Origin: Mugil cephalus
Lineage: Eukaryota; Chordata; Actinopteri; Mugiliformes; Mugilidae
Assembly: GCF_022458985.1 (NCBI RefSeq)
Contig: NC_061789.1
Coordinates: 18,022,357-18,086,356, forward strand
Length of the DNA stretch: 64,000 nt
Direction of reading: 5' to 3'
The notes under the pieces are model-generated. The model searched no databases and had not been told where the DNA came from. It saw nothing but the letters and a program-made list of their open reading frames with translations. Made by a program: the position numbers and the translations under genes. Every line of letters starts with the position of its first letter. Positions within the stretch are counted from its first letter, which is position 1. Shown here piece by piece: positions 1 through 11,547 of the stretch.

Positions 1-189
1 CGGAGCCAAGATTCAGAGAAAAATAACACGGTTTGAACTGCTTAGTGCTTGTTTAAATAAGCTCATCACGAAAGAGGCTCTTGTCAGTAACATATCCTGT
101 GGCCTAATAAAAGGAACATTGTACAACATTGTATGATCAGCTGCAAGGTTCAGTGCAAATGCTGATAATGGCTGATTTATAACGGCATA

Positions 190-1212
190 AAATTTAAAAA
201 ATGAATTGTTCTAATCCTGGCTGGCATGTTCCCCGTGAGCCTTTCACACTGTTGAGGGCTAATCCTGTCCCATTGTTCTTTAATTACTACTTTTAATTCT
301 TCTAAATTCTTTGGACTGTGCTTTGAAACAGACTTTTGATAATCCACCACAGATTTTCAATGGGGCTCATGTCCAGGGATTGATCTGGTCACTCTAAGAC
401 CTGGATACTGTGCTCCTGCAGCCAAGTTCTAGTGGCCCTGGATGTGTGGCATTATCTTGTTGAAACATCCAGTTTGGACTGGACTCATCTGACCACAGAG
501 CCTTCTTCCACTTCCTGACTGTCCAGTTCTTGTGTGCTTGGGCCCAATGATGCCGGGCTAACCTCTGTCTCTCATTGATCAGGGGCTTCCTGACAGCCTT
601 GTAGGACCTTAAACCATGATCTAAAAGTCGACCACGTACAGTGTGGGTGGAACACTGGACACCAGTTTGGTTTGACCGCTGCTGTTGGAGCTCCTGTGAT
701 GTCATTCAGTGGTTTTCCTGCATACGTGGATCAGGTTGAGGTCATTTCTTACTGTAGAAACCCTTCGACGCCCAGATCTTGGATGTCTTTAAAACTGTTG
801 GTTTGTCTGTATTTCTGCAGTGGATCCAACTGCTGAAGGACTGCATCTGCACTTCCTGGCTGAGAATCTATGTCTTTGTTTTAGCCATTTTTGTCACTGA
901 AGAACTTTCAAATGTGCTGGCTTTACATAGACTTGAAGCACGGCAACAGAAAAATGTATCTTTTAATAAAAAGCACAACCTTCATTAGTGGATCACTGGA
1001 ACCACAATGACCCAATACTCAAAATTGCTTACGTATTTTTATTGAACCAATCTATTTTAAATTTGTAATGTAATGACTGTTTTAGGATTTGTTTATATTT
1101 GTTATATTTGTTTGTATTTTGTATGTGACTGCACGTGAAGACCTAAAAGTCATTCTTAATGCAATATTTAACAAATGCATGGGGTGCCCGAAAACTTTTT
1201 TCCACCACTGTA
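190..1212 (-). mobile_element. Decayed Tc1/mariner-type DNA transposon
   Basis: The minus strand carries the broken coding sequence of a Tc1-family transposase. A start like MAKTKT lies at about 888. A helix-turn-helix-to-catalytic stretch with RKPLINERQRLARHHWAQ, KNWTVRKWKKALWSDES and then FQQDNA runs from about 705 to 394. A C-terminal part with QSLDMSPIENLW follows at about 390-350, and residues like QQCERLTGNMPARI at about 250-190. Stops and frame changes interrupt it, and the stretch between WSDES and FQQDN is missing, so it cannot make an active enzyme. The outer end at 1171-1212 (ggggtgcccgaaaactttt, then ccaccactgta) looks like a Tc1 terminal inverted repeat. I could not find the other end, which is either lost or outside the window. 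Confidence 0.8.
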
Positions 1213-4200
1213 AATTGCTTGCTCAAATGATGTGTTTCGTTTTTTGTTTTTTTTTTTTAGATGGGGATAAAAATCTGTAAATGTCATGTTGTTGACATTT
1301 TGCACCTTGGTTCAGTCTGTGTGCGTGTGTGTGTGTTAATGATGGATGCTAGCTGCTACGTTTTTATGCATGCAGTCTTGCTGAACTTTCAATAAGTGAC
1401 ATAAAGTATGTGCCTCATCATGTTGTTTGCAGTCATTAGAAATGTCAGCGCACCAGTTGCTAGGAACATTCAACATTTGTCATGTTAATTAAAGAAATGT
1501 GCAATTTTGGAATCCTTCGGGCACAGAAGATAACATTCCCATTCCCGTGAAGCTCGGATGTGCGCAGCAACAACTGAGGCAAGTGAGAGTACCTTGAAGT
1601 AGTGAGGGTCAATACAGGTGCTGGATGCAATCGACTCCAATTTATCAAAAGCATCTTCACCAGACCGTGCCTGGTGTGGAGTGACTGACAGCCTGTTTGG
1701 ACGACGCAGTCCAAGAAGGTCATTAACCTGTGAACTTGGCCGTGATAGAATGACAATTTTTCTGTTCCTCATCCTCATCTAATCCGTTTTTGGTTCTTGT
1801 TCTTCACTTTATTCTTTTACCAACAAAGCATAAAGAAATTTGGATATTCTGTTTGTTTGATTTCCCAATCCTACTCCAACACTATGGAAGCTCCTAGCTG
1901 GAAAACTGGATTCAACTATAAAATAACCAGGTGTCAGTTCAGCTCCAGTGCTGCTACAACAGTCTGTATAAGGTTATAAGTCTATAAGGCTTGCAGGGCC
2001 TCCGTCAGTGGACCGTCCACATCTGTAAGCCCCTTCTAACTGCACCTCTTCGTTCAGCGTCTAAACTCACACTGTGGATATTATTGTTTCAATACAATTG
2101 TTGTGAACTGACTCCGTCTAAAAATAACACCCATGCTTCCTTGTTAACAACAGCAAATGGGAACAATGTCAGAACAATTTAGTTTACTTTTTCCCAGAAG
2201 ATTACACTGCAGGCTTTGGGAGAATATTTGAGGCTTCCAAAACACTATTATAAATTGTTTTCATAAGATTTCTATCCACAGACTGACTGCACTCAGTGCA
2301 ATAAAGTGTAACCCTTTGACCTCCTTTTTAAATATGCAACGCTTTAGAAAACAAAGGCTCATTGTAAATGTTTCGCCACCTCGCATCTTATATTGAAAGA
2401 AAATATGATGTTGAAGCTTCAAATACTGATCAACGTAAGAATCAGTATATACCAGTGTCTGAACATATGCATAAGTCTGAAATTGAGTTTAGATATGTCC
2501 TTAGCTGTTGGAAGTCTAATTATTTAATGAATATTATTTATTGAAGTTGTTTTCTGAGAGACTTTTGTCAGAATTTGTGGGTCTGCTGCACATCAGCGTC
2601 TTATGTGTGCATGGTGAATGGGCACATGTGTGAATGCATGGGTGTGTTTGTAAGTGGTCACCCCAGCTCGCCTGACAAGTACTGAAATAATAATGAGAAC
2701 ATTGGTTGCTTCTGAGTGGGGTGCATTAAAGAGAGGTAGGAGGGGATGTGGACAGACTGAGGAAGGAAAAGAAAAATTGAACCAAATCCTGTCTGCTGCT
2801 CTGAAACTTCCTGTGAGCTTTCTTTCTATCTGACATAGAAAGAAGAGAGGCATTGGCAGTGCACAGAGGGTAAGCACAACAGCATACCTTGGATGGCCAC
2901 GTATGTCCTCATTGAGTGGAATTCTTCTAAAGTGGCACTGAAGCCAAAGTTTGCCCTGCCGACTTTTCTTTTATATATATATATAATTATCCACCCATTC
3001 ACACACTTTCTGATGGAACAAAAGAAGAAGAGCTTGAACTTCTTGGAACCTTAAAGTCTCACTCAAGGCTTTTAAGAAGTGGAAGTGGCCAAGGTGAGGC
3101 TGAATGTTTTTCCAGTTGAGTCAACCATTCCTTGGAAAGATCTATTTAAAAGCTGTGGAGCTAAAACGAGCTCAGCCTGTTGTTCCCAAGATAGATAAAC
3201 TCAGAATGGCCATCTACTGCATAAAAATACCACAAATGCCAAGTTCAATTGTGTCATGTAACATCAGGGATTTAGATTTATTTTGTCTTCATTAGTGCTG
3301 CCACTAGGAAAGTAAAATGTATGTATAGATTTTTAAATATATATATGTACATACAGCAATCCAGCCAATTTTAAAAGTGCACCTACTACGGGACATTAAT
3401 ATATTAATTTAATGCTGTCATCTTGTGCATAACTAATGCTTAAATAAGATGAGATGTGAAGGGAGTGAAAGGTCATTCCACACGTCTGATTATATTTGAG
3501 TTTAAATAATTAATTCAAATCTAAAAAGTAAAAAAAAAAAAAAAAAAAAAACGTTATTGCAGAGACTGCTACAGTTCTAACTAAATTATTTAGGAGACGT
3601 AAGAAGGAGAAATAGTTTTCTGAAACATTCCTTCTGGCAATGCGCAAATATGGTTCATTGACAGATGACAAAACGTGGCAGGCCATGTTAATATTTTAAT
3701 TGCATGCTGCAGTTTCAAGTTTTTGGTACAAAATATTCCATGCAGCATAAGTGATTTCAAAAGTGCAAAACGGGTCCAAAATCACTTTACAGATCAGTTA
3801 GCGAGCATGCCAAACAGGACCAGAATCACTCCATAAAGCTGTGACCGAGTTTGTTGAAAACCCCAAAAGATCTAGGTATTTAAAGAGTATTTACCAAACG
3901 AGACCAAGAAAAATACTTTGTATAGAGAATACCCACATATCCATTACGTCCACTGAGTACACTGGCAGGCGTGGAACTACAGTATAAGAATCCACAATCA
4001 TGCTTTTGACGGCTTTTAAAACGTCCATTAATCATCATGTAAACTTTACAAAAAGAAAAATAAATTACAAAGCAAAAAATGAGGTAACATCTTGTAAACA
4101 TTTTCGTCACTTTGTTCAAGTTGGCAATATTTAATTCACTCAAAAGATTCAACAGATCGGCCCATATGTAAACAACTGTCTGCATTTTACGCACAAACTT

Positions 4201-4250
4201 TACGCACAAACATTGGTCGCTGGACTACATTCCTGTAGTCGTTTCTCGGA
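1213..4250. other. Intergenic DNA, no gene recognised
   Basis: I see no convincing exon here. The stretch is AT-rich, with a short TA-rich run near 2973-2985 and an A-run at about 3530-3551. The open frames are short and show no family similarity. The right-hand part (about 3690-4420) probably includes the 3' UTR of rprml, which is transcribed leftwards. A possible polyadenylation signal for it is tttaat at 3695-3700, read as ATTAAA on the minus strand, but this is only a candidate. Confidence 0.5.
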
Positions 4251-4420
4251 AGGAAATGTGAAGTTTTTGCATATCTTTCTTCTTTAGACCACTCTTTAGG
4301 ACACAGAGCGTCTTCGATAGGTACATGCAGATGCAGCTCTTGACCTGGGTTGGATACGCGCAGCAGACCCTCATACCGGATCTCTCTTCTGTTCTCAACC
4401 GTACCTGATCTCAGTGTACT

Positions 4421-4921
<501 letters not shown>

Positions 4922-7900
4922 TTAACATCGGGGTTTGCCACAGCTTCAGTGCGTAATGACCACATCCACCTCAGCCAACTGCTGCAGTCAAAGAGTGTCG
5001 CATCAGGTGCAGCCAAAAGTAAGTTTCTTGAACTCAAAGTCCGCGTTTCTCTGCTTTTAAAGAGTGTTCGATTCGGCGCGCAATGTGGGAAACGGTGCTT
5101 CCCTCCGATGTAATAGGAGACACTCCCTGTGCGCCTGGGCTCGCCTGCGAGCGTTTCTTTTGTGCCAAGTCTCTGGTGCGTTTTAAAATGATGATGAGTT
5201 CCCAGTGGACCACACCACCACTCCTCACTAGGGGAGGTAGTCAGGTGGCCTAGGATAATTTGCTGCTACATGTGCAAAAGCGAGAGAAAAAAGAAAGTCA
5301 GCTGACTAATTTTCGCCTGCCTATTTTCTTGTGATTAACTGTAACTGGAGTATGTTATATGTTTTTTAAAAAATCCTCCAACAAGTGAACGCATCTCAGT
5401 GGCACTGCCTGATATTATCTTTCAGGCAAAAATAAGGCAAACATATCACTCATTTATGCACATCAATAATGCCCGAAAGCCTTCCTGATATTGATTCACA
5501 CACACATTAGCTTTGAAGGCTTCATGGAAGTTTTCAAAATCATTTAAACTTGAAAACATTCAGCTTCATTAGAATCGATATGAGGAACAGACTGCCATCT
5601 GCACTGATAAGCAATAAAAACTTTGAGAGGTATGTAAAGAGTGTAATGTCACTGCCGATGAAACTGCGACTTTGGATTCATGAGAAAGACCAGTATAGAC
5701 ACAGTGTGGAATAACTAAGAAATGAAGACATGAATTAATAAACTAAAACTGAAGCACGGCCAATGTAGTTTGTTCCAGAAATAGTGGCTACTTCTTCCAC
5801 TTTGCTAGTTGCTTTCCTTTCCTTGGCTGAGGCGGAAATCAAATTCCCGGACAGCACTCTTCTTGGAAAGCATTATTCAGAGATGAGCTACTGTAGACTT
5901 CTAATGTGGAAGGGAATTCTTTAGAATGAGTAAAAACGAGCCTTGGGGGATGTACACCAGTTGAATAATTTCCCAGAGAACGCTTCTAAATAATGACACA
6001 AACGATTTTCTCCTTCATCCCTCATACAAGCTCATTCATGCATAATGTGAGGTCTCAGTTTATACACTCGGCACTTTATTGACGGGCTGCATATGAGGAA
6101 AAAAATCTAATTCTTAGTGTGACTGTTTGCCTTTGAAATGAAATTAGTTTTATTGTAGGTGATTATTTCTTCAAATATATTAGATGAAATAGTCGAGAAT
6201 AACTGATTTTTTCAAATAAGACTCGCTGAAGCCCTGCTGACATCAAGGAAAAAAAGCAGAGTTAAAATAATAAAAATCACTTCTCTTCTTCATAGTCAGC
6301 AGGTGTTGTGTAGTAATTACTGTTATTGGTTGTGATTTAAAATGAGCTTTCTATTATTAAGCCGAACTTCATTATTTAAGAAGGTCCACCCTTGCATTCA
6401 AGCGTGCAACTGGCAGATATTTCTGACATCAAGACAGAAATATTTGATGGATGGAGACTGGACCGTGACTGAAAGTTACCGACGTGATTTTGAGCTTTCA
6501 AATTCCAACCATTTCAAATTTATGAAAGTACCCACACAGACGGTTGGGTAGTTGTAAGTGCAGCAAGGAGAGATGGACCTTAAAAATCTCTTATAAAACA
6601 GGTTGTGTAACCAAATTGGAAACGATTAAAGTATCTTGGCTGACTGAGACTCAATTTAACAGTTATTATCTAAGTACATCCCAAATGATTACAGCTGCTG
6701 TAACTCCCTGTAAAATGTAATTCAATTACACAGTATATAAACACGGCGGAATGTGAGAGCAAAGAAACTTCTTTATGGATGTGAAAACCGTGATGAAGTC
6801 CAACAGGTTAATAATAATAAAAAAAAAAACAACTGCCTGAAGCATTTTTACATCACCGTTCCCAACACTTGGGTGTGGAGTCTGTGAGATTAATCTGCTG
6901 TTTGTCAAAAAAAACAAAAGCCACAGAATTCAATTTGGGACGTCTGGCTAAGCTGCTTCCAGTCACCACCTTGACGAGCATGTGTACAAACAATGATTAG
7001 CTCCATCCGCAAAAACCCCACGCGAGTCTATCACCTTCAGGTAGTTTAATAAACTGATAAGCGGCTGATAAGCGACGACAAACAAACGCTTGTGTACAAT
7101 AAGACTGAATCATCTCATTAGCCCTTTGATTGGGCTGCCATACATTCATTTGCGACATGTAAATCAGCGCTTCACTATTTGATTCTGCTCTGTTGTTCAA
7201 GGGCTGTGATTATGGAAAGTAGCTTGTACTTACACCTAATCTCTCTGTCAATATGGAAATCCTCCATGACAGTTAAAACCTAACAATGCCTCTGCGAGGC
7301 TTTTATCAACAAAACTTCAGAGAATTTACAAATGAGGGAAAAGTCTTTGCAAAGTCAAGCACGAGGAAACTTCAGGTCGCTGTTGAACTAATGCTCAAAT
7401 TCTTTACAACTTTTATTATATCACTGTTCGGTTTCTCTCAGGGCAATTTGATTTTTGAAAGCTTCTAAAGAACCTGTTGCTGACTCATAACTTGACTCCA
7501 CGGTGCGTCACACTGAGGGTTCGCTGTGAGGGCTTCACCTTTCAATAAAGCCCCGGTCATGGGAGCGGATACTTCTCTTCCCAATTGTTATCGTTAGTAT
7601 TACTGTATATGAAGACATATTCACATGAAGATGCATACATGAATATGAGTGTCTGACTTGTTCCTAAGCAACAGTAGACCCGTGAGCCCAGTGACAGATG
7701 GTTGGTGAAGTTATTTTGGTTTAGAGGAGAGATAGAGGGAGGGAGCGAGGAGGCGCCTGGACGGAGGAGAGGGGGGGAACGTTTCCACTTAACATGAGGG
7801 AATTGGCAGCCTAGCAACACAAACTAAGTGAAGACATCCCTAGCAACAAAGAATTGGTGTTTGACCGCGCCTACCTCCCCACTGCTCCATACTCCACCCT

Positions 7901-8039
7901 CTACCCCCCCACAACATCATTTTTGTCTGTGGTGCCTACGCAGGACCTGAGCCGGGGGAACGGACACACCCTTTCAACCCCCGTCACCCCAGAGGGAGCT
8001 GACATTCCTTAAAACATCCCCCTTTCCAATTAACAGATT

Positions 8040-8620
8040 TCTCCTAAGATGTGCCGTTATTAGCTGATCAAGGCTCACGCAGAGCTGCGAGGAAGAAGGC
8101 TGTATCCCTGGGCGAGCTGGAGAAGGAGAGCAATTAAATACCAGGAAATGCGTTTAAAGGGCTCTTTGTAAATATTAAACAGGAATAAAGCAATTGTTAC
8201 AGAGAACGTGTCAGGGACCGTCTTTTGATCTATGGAAATCTTAATCACGCAGATGTAAATACGGTCATTAATTACGCGCTGGTACAAATTGCAAGGACGC
8301 AGCGCCACAGCGGAGTGGCGCCCCACATCAACCCCACACCAAGCAACCATCAGTCATCAAAGTTATTTTAAGGAGATAATGACTTCATCGCTTTGATTTG
8401 CAGGGAGATATTACACTCTCCACGAGTGTGCGTGGCCCCCGCTGCAGCCTCTCCGCTTGGATGCCTGCGGAAAATCTGTTTGTTTGAGACACAGATTACA
8501 GCATTCATAAATCTAATTGAAGAAATTCCTGATCTGTCTCTCCAGTGCAGACATCCTGTGAGCTCAGCCGCCACCCATAAACTTCATTTCCAATTAGACA
8601 CATCTCCACGTCTCAGTAAC
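8040..8620. promoter_or_regulatory. Candidate conserved non-coding regulatory DNA
   Basis: There is no coding signal here, but the stretch is dense in homeodomain-like cores (gcaattaaa, cattaattacg, tctaattga, ccaattaga) and has a forkhead-like gtaaata. It has little simple repeat and no transposon signature. This composition is typical of vertebrate developmental enhancers, and reprimo-family genes are regulated in the nervous system, so rprml is the likelier target. This is inference from motif density only; no alignment was possible. Confidence 0.3.
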
Positions 8621-10259
8621 GCAGGCCACCACGAGAAGTCTGCTCTCCTCCTGCCTTCACCAAGTTGCTTTCTTTGTTCCTCCTTTCTTTCCTGCTGCCT
8701 CTCTTATAGAATTTAACAGCGGGCTACGTCTAATGTCTTTGAAAGAACACAGAACAGATAAGCTCTCCTCTTTCCATTTCTTCGTCCCTCATGTGTCCTC
8801 AGAGTTTATTTATTATTTTCTTCTCCTCATATATCCTGTCATCCCTTGGGAGGGAAATGTAAGCTGCAGATCAGAGACTAGAGGAGGAGGGAGATGAGAT
8901 ATAGCGAAGGGTGACAACCCAAATACACATTGTCCGACGTCAGCAACTGTGGGGCACGTTTCATAAGCCGGCTGACCACTCACCTGGGAAAAACTCATAT
9001 CTCCTCACTTGACCCTCCCACCTGCCCGTTAAACCCAGCCAAGCAGCAAAGGGTAAGCTGGCTGTGGTTAACCAAACACGGATTTTCTCTGAATGATTGT
9101 GTTTTGATATTGGCTCTTCGCAACAGCATTCTCAGACTCCGTGAAAAGCTTAAAGGGCTCTGGATAGATCGGCAACGCAGGTCAGGACCCCTCCATCCCC
9201 CTTTCTGCCTCCAGCCCTCCCCCTGCACCTCTCGTTCCGTCTTAATTGGCTGCCATCTGACCCGCCGTGTGGCTCTTTATTCAGGGCAACAGGCGCTATG
9301 CTCTTCCCAAAATGCCATTCATCTGCGAGGGTGGTAGCCGCAGATGACTCTGCAGCCGATAGATCCAAATCAGTCAATACCGAAGAGGGGTTTTCATTGC
9401 CCACAGTGTATTACCTGCACCACCCGCCCACACTGAGAGCTTAATGCCAGCAGAACAGTTGACTATTATAGCTTTTCTACTTATTTCTCTATTTCTGTCA
9501 TTTCTTCTAGCGGCAATTCTTGGACACGGGTGGCAGTAACTTAGCAACCAGCCAGAGAATAAGAGCAGGGCACAGGGATAAAGATTCAATAAATGGACAA
9601 ATGCAGAGATAAGAGGCATTGTCTGCTTCTACAAGCACCGCCACACTCACATCACAACCACCACACACATCCCAGATTTGGTTTCTGCATGGCAAGCTTA
9701 GCATTTATCCCACTTTCTGCCTCATTTTTCATTTCTTTCTTCTTCTTCTTCTTTTTTTTTTTTAAATTGATTTCTCTTGTTTTGGAAGCTGTCAAATTTC
9801 AGTGTGTTCTGCCATTCACTATGGGAAGAGGCTTTCTGTGGCAAGGACTTAACAGGTTCATAAATTTAGAAAGAAGGAAACAGAGAATGGCTATATGGAG
9901 TTTACATTACACAGCAATTGCTAAGTCAGTCCCTTTAAAACAAACAACTCCAGGTCAGTATATGAACTCTGCTGCATATGTGTATTTTCCCCCTACAATG
10001 CATTCTACCACTGCACCTCAGTGTACGATGGGTCAAGTTTTTGGTTTTTGATCCAGTGATCCTGAGCTCACATTGTGCACTTTAAACGATTATTCCAGAT
10101 TTTGCAGGTCATACAACTTTTACATGTTGTTCTCTTTTCTGACCAGTAGAGGGCAGGACGACGTGCAATGCAGTTCATATTTAACATGATGCAGGTCACC
10201 TGAGACGGGTTTTACATGCAAATTAACAACGATGGTCATCTACGGTGTTTAACGCAATT

Positions 10260-10830
10260 ATGTAATTGCTACATCCAGTCAGGTTTAAAGTTTCTATCTG
10301 CCGCTGCACTCATTTTGATGACTCTGCAAGTGTCGAGCTCATCACAGATGAGGACAAGGAAAAAGGGCCAGTCCATGGCTTTGTGGACTGGTGCCAGGGC
10401 AACCGCCTCCAGATTAACACAGTTGAATTTTGCTGCAGGTGGAGACACTTTGTTACCATATTAGTAGGAAAGTGAGAAGGACTGGACTGACAACGCTATT
10501 GCACTCTACGGTAAAGGTCAACAAAGGCCTGTTAGAGACACTCCAATCCGCATATACTATGATGTGGTCCACTGGACCAGCAGCATTTCAACGAGACCTC
10601 ACCCACTCCCTGTCCTGGGATGCTCCCTTGATCCAGCGCAGGTGGTGGGGCAGAGGAGGAGGTTTACATCATCAGTCTATCATCCTTGGAGAACTCCGTG
10701 ATCCCTGGGCAGCTCCTTCAGACACAGGCTGCGGTGAGACACGTCAGGTTCTTCCACCCTGATGCTGTCAGACTCTACAACTATAAGCCTCCTCCCTGTA
10801 CACCAAAACCACAGACACAAGAAATTAAAC
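10260..10830 (+). repeat. 3' fragment of a non-LTR retrotransposon (LINE reverse transcriptase relic)
   Basis: The plus strand retains pieces of a fish LINE reverse transcriptase C-terminal region. One piece reads DDSASVELITDEDKEKG then GFVDWCQGNRLQIN, which resembles the D-D-x-A ... ITDED ... WC-x-N-x-L-x-x-N pattern of these enzymes. A later piece in another frame reads HVRFFHPDAVRLYNY, like the common ending with FFPQAIRLLN. The frames are shifted and the catalytic upstream part is absent, so it is a dead 5'-truncated copy. The clade (CR1/Rex-like or other) is not certain. Confidence 0.7.
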
Positions 10831-11010
10831 TGTCATTTACTTACGCGCGTGTACAGTACATGATAGTGTCATTATCCTACGCGCTTCTGTCATGTTTCCC
10901 CTGTCGCTGTTCTTGCTGTGGTTTCAATAAAGGAATAAAAAAACTTAACAGGCTCACTCACAAAAGAAAAGGAATGCGGATTAGTGTTGATAGCCACTAT
11001 TGCCACTATT

Positions 11011-11011
<1 letters not shown>

Positions 11012-11052
<41 letters not shown>
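11012..11052. repeat. Poly(T) run of 41 bases
   Basis: An uninterrupted run of 41 T residues lies upstream of itgb3. It could be the reverse-oriented tail of a retroposed sequence, but no insert with target-site duplications was recognised next to it. Its exact length is prone to assembly error. Confidence 0.9.
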
Positions 11053-11057
<5 letters not shown>

Positions 11058-11547
11058 ACTGTAAATGAGGCGATGTCCACACCTGTAAAGCAAGAGATTA
11101 TGGTGACTATTGTGAGATTGTTGTGATAATTATCAGCTTTCATTAATTCTACAAATACATGTTGCTCTATCTTTTCAAGGAAAAAGCAATTAGCCATATA
11201 CTTAAGTTAGCCTATTAGGCAAACTCCGTGTTACCCTCACTCTTCACCTGAGTTCCAGCTTGCAGCAACGTGCATAGAAACACAACTAATATTTAGAAAG
11301 TCTGGTGGATGCAATAAACGCTTTGCGTGATCGCCCACTCCTCGTTGTATTACAGCTATGTTCTTACCCAAGGTTACCAAACCTCTGATCGAGACAAGTT
11401 CCAGCGACTTGAGGTTTTTTCATTCATGAGGCGGTAGGCTGTGACCCAATATGCGGAATGAGGAAAAGCGTTCAAGCTGCGAAGTGAACAAGCCCTGAAG
11501 TATCCACAGAGGACTCATCTAAGACTCGGCTCCGTTACGCTCCAGTC

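Larger units (their letters stand above)
5230..11460. other. Intergenic region between divergent rprml and itgb3
   Basis: This span of about 6 kb separates two genes read in opposite directions, so upstream control DNA of both could lie here. I see no coding exon. It holds a stretch that looks like conserved regulatory DNA (about 8040-8620), a LINE relic (about 10260-10830) and a long T-run (11012-11052). The remaining open frames, including those near 8393-8716 and 9593-10051, are short, have simple-sequence stretches and match no family I know. Confidence 0.55.

Noticed and set aside
8393..8716. Open frame of 107 codons in the rprml-itgb3 gap
   Set aside because: It has no splice context, no family similarity and overlaps an antisense frame; the DNA looks regulatory instead.
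9593..10051. Open frame of 152 codons
   Set aside because: It includes a run of phenylalanines from a T-rich tract and has no recognisable domain.
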